This document shows, in pieces, positions 21,973 to 24,596 of a DNA stretch of 24,596 nt. The position numbers were made by a program, and so were the translations under genes. Location of the stretch: assembly GCA_036401755.1 (NCBI GenBank), contig DASWUD010000081.1, positions 1 through 24,596 on the forward strand. Direction: 5' to 3'. The notes beneath the pieces were generated by a model that saw only the letters and a list, made by a program, of their open reading frames with translations, had not been told where the DNA came from and ran no database searches. This stretch comes from DASWUD01 sp036401755 (GTDB lineage: Bacteria > Pseudomonadota > Gammaproteobacteria > Thiohalomonadales > Thiohalomonadaceae). Numbering within the stretch: position 1 is the first letter of the stretch; every line of letters starts with the position of its first letter.

Positions 21973-22362
21973 ATGGCACAGGTGAAGATATACGGCATCA
22001 AGGAGCAGCTGACCTCAATCCGTCAGCGTCTCTCCGATACCATCCATGCATGCGTCATGGAGGCGTTGCAATTTCCCGCCGACAAACGCGCACATCGCTT
22101 CTTCATGATGGAGAAGGAAGATATGCTTTACCCCTCCGGACGCACCGATGCCTATACCATCATCGAAATCGCCCTTATCGAGGGACGCACTGTTGCAGCG
22201 AAAAAACGGCTTATCCGCCTGCTGTTCGACAAAATACGTGACGAGGTCGGCATCGACCACCACGATATCGAGATATGCATTCAGGAAAGTCCGGCGCACC
22301 ACTGGGGCTTCAGGGGCATGCATGGCGATGAGATCGCCCTCAACTACAAGATCAATGTGTAG
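21973..22362 (+). CDS. Tautomerase-superfamily protein lacking the N-terminal proline
   Basis: The 129 residues fit the longer tautomerase family (MAQVKIYGIKEQL, KRAHRFFMMEKEDM, TIIEIALIEGRTVAAKKRLIRLLFDKI, HHWGFRGMHGDE). Classical 4-oxalocrotonate-type tautomerases use Pro1, exposed after Met removal, as catalytic base. Here residue 2 is Ala, so the canonical mechanism is not available with this start, and no in-frame alternative start gives a leading proline. The enzyme may act differently or bind ligand only. It lies between the rhodanese and LysE-type genes on the same strand. Confidence 0.85.
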   Translation: MAQVKIYGIKEQLTSIRQRLSDTIHACVMEALQFPADKRAHRFFMMEKEDMLYPSGRTDAYTIIEIALIEGRTVAAKKRLIRLLFDKIRDEVGIDHHDIEICIQESPAHHWGFRGMHGDEIALNYKINV

Positions 22363-22439
22363 TCAATGTGGGACAGCATCATCAACTGTCTTGCCCTCTG
22401 AGCTAACCTTACTCATTCTCTGGTAGTCAAGGAGCATAC

Positions 22440-23072
22440 ATGGAAGTAACTCTTTCTTTGGCGAGTGTGCTTGGTGCACTGCTCATCGGCGCCATCAGCC
22501 CGGGCCCAAGCTTTGTGCTTGTGGCGCGCACCGCCATGGCTATTTCACGCATTGACGCACTCTTTGTGGCTGTCGGCATGGGGCTCGGTGGTGTATTTTT
22601 TTCGGTAGCGGCCCTGCTCGGCCTGCAGGCTCTGCTCGTCCATGTACCGTGGCTCTATCTCACCTTAAAATTCGCAGGTGGCCTCTACCTCGTATATCTC
22701 GCGCTGCGCATTTGGCGCGGCGCCCGCCAGCCGATAACGCTTCCCGACACGCCGCAACTTAGCACTACTGCAAGAAAGTCCCTTCTGCTCGGCCTGGTAA
22801 CCCAGTTGAGCAATCCGAAGACCGCTATTGTCTACGGCAGCATCTTCGCGGCACTGCTGCCGCAACACCTGCCGCCAGCTGCCACCCTGGCACTTCCGCT
22901 TCTGGTCTTCTTGGTAGAGACAGGTTGGTATTCCATCGTCGCGCTGGCGCTCTCCTCTGCAGCACTGCAGAACGCCTATCTGCGCTCCAAACACCATGTG
23001 GATCGCGTAGCGGGCGGGGTCATGGCCTTGCTCGGTCTCAAGCTGCTCGCTGCGACACGACCACTTTCATAA
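22440..23072 (+). CDS. LysE/RhtB family amino-acid exporter
   Basis: Inner-membrane exporter for amino acids or related small molecules; substrate not predictable. At 210 residues it has the standard length and about six hydrophobic segments. The N-terminal SPGPSFVLVARTAM (20-33) is the RhtB/LysE signature, followed by GLYLVYLALRIWRG (81-94) and QLSNPKTAIVYGS (121-133). The ATG at 22440 is preceded by AAGGAG at good spacing. It follows the tautomerase-like gene by 77 bp and precedes the EthD-like gene by 61 bp. Confidence 0.95.
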   Translation: MEVTLSLASVLGALLIGAISPGPSFVLVARTAMAISRIDALFVAVGMGLGGVFFSVAALLGLQALLVHVPWLYLTLKFAGGLYLVYLALRIWRGARQPITLPDTPQLSTTARKSLLLGLVTQLSNPKTAIVYGSIFAALLPQHLPPAATLALPLLVFLVETGWYSIVALALSSAALQNAYLRSKHHVDRVAGGVMALLGLKLLAATRPLS

Positions 23073-23133
23073 GCAAACAGGCAAGTCGTAAATTCTCGGT
23101 TACCCGCTTACTCCCACCCACGTGAGGCACACC

Positions 23134-23457
23134 ATGATCAGGATCACCATTCTCTACCCAAACACCAAAGGCTCACGCTTCGATTTGCGCTACTACATCG
23201 ACAAACACATGCCGCACTCCATTCAACTGCTGAGCAGCCATCCCGGCTTCAAGGGTGTTTCGGTGGAGCAAGGCATTGGCGGTGCCGTGCCGGGCAGCGA
23301 GGCCACCTACGTGGCCATGTGCCACTTCCTGTTCGACTCCGTAGAGAGCTTTGTGGCTGCCTTCATGCCCCATGCCGCACTATTACAGGGTGACATGCCC
23401 AACTACACCGATATCGAGCCCGTCATCCAATTCAACCAGGTGCTCATTACTCGCTAA
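23134..23457 (+). CDS. EthD-family small protein
   Basis: A dimeric alpha-beta barrel protein of the EthD family. The namesake is needed for ethyl tert-butyl ether degradation in Rhodococcus, but most homologues have no known role. The 107 residues start MIRITILYPNTKGSRFDLRY; YYIDKHMPHSIQLL, VEQGIGGAVPGS and PNYTDIEPVIQFNQV are typical. I chose the ATG at 23134, which has GAGG 8 nt upstream; a GTG 12 bases earlier is possible. It lies 23 bp ahead of the VOC gene, and the two are probably co-transcribed. Confidence 0.92.
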   Translation: MIRITILYPNTKGSRFDLRYYIDKHMPHSIQLLSSHPGFKGVSVEQGIGGAVPGSEATYVAMCHFLFDSVESFVAAFMPHAALLQGDMPNYTDIEPVIQFNQVLITR

Positions 23458-23480
23458 AACGCTTTTCAGTCGGGAAGGTT

Positions 23481-23906
23481 ATGGAACCACGTCTGAACAT
23501 CATCACCCTGGGCGTACGTGATCTCGCACGCGCTGTCGCCTTCTATCGCGATGGCCTGGGCTGGCCACAGTCAAGTGCGAGCGTCGGAGATTTTGCCATC
23601 TTCAAGCTGGCCACCGGCACCGCCTTGGCTTTATATCCACGCAAGCTGCTGGCCGCTGACGCCACGCTAAAGAGCGGCAGCGGCTTTGGCGGGATCACCC
23701 TCGCACAGAACGTCGCCGACAAAAAGAGCGTCACGCGGGTACTGGCGCAGGCCGTCACGGCCGGTGGGGTGCTGCTCAAGCCGGCACAACAAGCCGAGTG
23801 GGGCGGTTATTCCGGTTACTTTGCCGATCCCGATGGTTACCCCTGGGAGGTTGCCTGGAACCCGTTCTTCGTGCTCGAGCACGGAGTACTGCAACTGCCT
23901 GACTGA
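23481..23906 (+). CDS. VOC (glyoxalase/bleomycin-resistance fold) family protein
   Basis: The 141 residues form one vicinal-oxygen-chelate module: NIITLGVRDLARAVAFYRDGLGW (6-28) and YFADPDGYPWEVAWNP (113-128). The C-terminal metal-ligand Glu is present (E123), but the N-terminal ligand position, usually His or Gln, appears to be Thr9. A glyoxalase I activity is therefore doubtful and ligand binding or another chemistry is possible. The ATG at 23481 is preceded by GGAAGG. It follows the EthD-like gene closely and precedes ubiC by 36 bp. Confidence 0.92.
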   Translation: MEPRLNIITLGVRDLARAVAFYRDGLGWPQSSASVGDFAIFKLATGTALALYPRKLLAADATLKSGSGFGGITLAQNVADKKSVTRVLAQAVTAGGVLLKPAQQAEWGGYSGYFADPDGYPWEVAWNPFFVLEHGVLQLPD

Positions 23907-23942
23907 GTCGCTGCGATTGCTGGCTGCGCGTATAATCGCGCC

Positions 23943-24512
23943 ATGGATCTCCACCCCACCCGCTCCTGCGAGCCACGCTGGTACGACAGCGCCCGGCAGC
24001 GGCACCACCTTCCTGCCACACTGCGCGACTGGCTGCTCGATGAGTCGTCACTGACGCGCCGCCTGCAGGAGCGCTGCCAGGGACATTTTTCGGTCGAGCT
24101 GATCTCGCTCGGCTGGGGCCGCCCGCGGCTGGATGAGTCTCGCGCGCTCGGCACGGCGCCAAGTCAGCGCGCCTTGATTCGCCAGGTGCGGCTCTGGTGC
24201 GCTGACAAGCCATGGGTCTTCGCCCGCACCGTGATCCCGATCGCTTCTCTGCGGGGTGCACAACGCCGCCTTGCGCATCTCGGCAACCGTCCGCTCGGTG
24301 CCTACCTGTTTGCCCACCCCGCGCTGCAACGTTCCGCGCTGCAAATCGCACGCATCTCCCGCCACAGTCGGCTACTGGCCGCCTGTGCACCGTTGCCGCA
24401 TGACGCCTGGGGACGCCGCTCGCTGTTCAGGCTCCAGGGCCACCCCCTGTTGGTCAGCGAGTTTTTTCTGCCCGATTTGCCACCGTTTGCATCGAGATTT
24501 TCCCATGAGTGA
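23943..24512 (+). CDS. ubiC: Chorismate lyase UbiC
   Basis: Converts chorismate to 4-hydroxybenzoate plus pyruvate, the entry step of ubiquinone synthesis; cytoplasmic. The 189 residues are slightly longer than E. coli (165), mostly at the N-terminus. Active-site counterparts are readable: R80 in IRQVRL (E. coli R76), R95 in FARTVIP (R91), L118 in RPLGAYLF (L114) and E173 in VSEFFLP (E155); WGRRS-RL is also conserved. The ATG at 23943 has no strong Shine-Dalgarno. An ATG for another frame (24505) overlaps its end by 8 nt, suggesting coupled expression. Confidence 0.93.
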   Translation: MDLHPTRSCEPRWYDSARQRHHLPATLRDWLLDESSLTRRLQERCQGHFSVELISLGWGRPRLDESRALGTAPSQRALIRQVRLWCADKPWVFARTVIPIASLRGAQRRLAHLGNRPLGAYLFAHPALQRSALQIARISRHSRLLAACAPLPHDAWGRRSLFRLQGHPLLVSEFFLPDLPPFASRFSHE

Positions 24513-24596
24513 ATTTCGCACCCGGCTGCGCAGCGCCGGCCACGTGACCCGGCGTTATCTCCAGACGGCGCGCCTGCTCCCGCCGCTACCGCTGCT
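24505..24596 (+). CDS. Start of an unidentified gene overlapping ubiC (ubiA by synteny only)
   Basis: The frame is open for 30 codons to the window edge. The visible N-terminus, MSEFRTRLRSAGHVTRRYLQ then TARLLPPLPL, is basic followed by a hydrophobic run and could lead into a first membrane segment. The 8-nt overlap with ubiC argues that it is real. ubiA usually follows ubiC in gammaproteobacteria, but the expected RxDxPIG motif has not yet appeared and these residues do not resemble UbiA clearly, so the product is not assigned. Confidence 0.4.
   Translation, partial: MSEFRTRLRSAGHVTRRYLQTARLLPPLPL

Overview
The window looks like a GC-rich chromosomal segment from a gammaproteobacterium. The left part has the mnmG-rsmG-parA-parB order typical of the gammaproteobacterial origin-proximal region, next to a type 1 gshA, and the right edge carries a proteobacterial-type ubiC (chorismate lyase). 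I cannot name the genus. A free-living lineage near the Chromatiales or a related GC-rich group is a guess. No tRNA, rRNA, insertion sequence, CRISPR array or parS site was recognised.

Layout. (1) 1-7813, all on the minus strand: gshA, a secreted PQQ-dependent sugar dehydrogenase, an undescribed two-part protein (an L7/L12-like N-terminal domain plus a proline/alanine linker and short repeats), mnmG, rsmG, parA and the start-containing part of parB, which runs off the left edge. The mnmG-rsmG-parA-parB block is nearly contiguous: a 1-nt overlap, then gaps of 32 and 9 nt. (2) 7814-8155: a 342-bp gap with a strong terminator for the gene to its right. (3) 8156-17022, minus strand: one giant gene of about 8.9 kb encoding a modular lipoprotein. 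It is split into two reading frames by what looks like a single missing G near 10123-10126; repairing it would give about 2955 residues. Domain order: lipoprotein signal, eleven carboxypeptidase-regulatory-like sandwiches, Ig/cadherin/PKD-like domains, then twice over Calx-beta + seven-bladed FG-GAP propeller + RTX-like beta region. (4) 17277-17951, minus strand: msrA. (5) 18034-24596, plus strand: a SpoU/TrmH-family RNA methyltransferase, an AI-2E family permease, a stand-alone hot-dog thioesterase, a run of small stress/detoxification-type genes (PaiB-like flavoprotein, rhodanese, tautomerase-like protein, LysE-type exporter, EthD-like, VOC), ubiC, and the first 92 bases of an overlapping next gene.

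How they work together. The left block is core housekeeping: tRNA wobble modification, 16S methylation, chromosome partition and glutathione synthesis. The giant lipoprotein is probably an outer-surface, calcium-dependent adhesion or matrix protein; it has no visible secretion partner or regulator in the window and looks like an accessory insert between gshA and msrA. The small genes at 20.2-23.9 kb look like a loose collection of small-molecule handling functions rather than a proven pathway. The most interesting item is the giant lipoprotein: its duplicated Calx-beta/propeller/RTX-like module, its three-domain super-repeat and its frame break. The next is the repeat-bearing protein beside mnmG.
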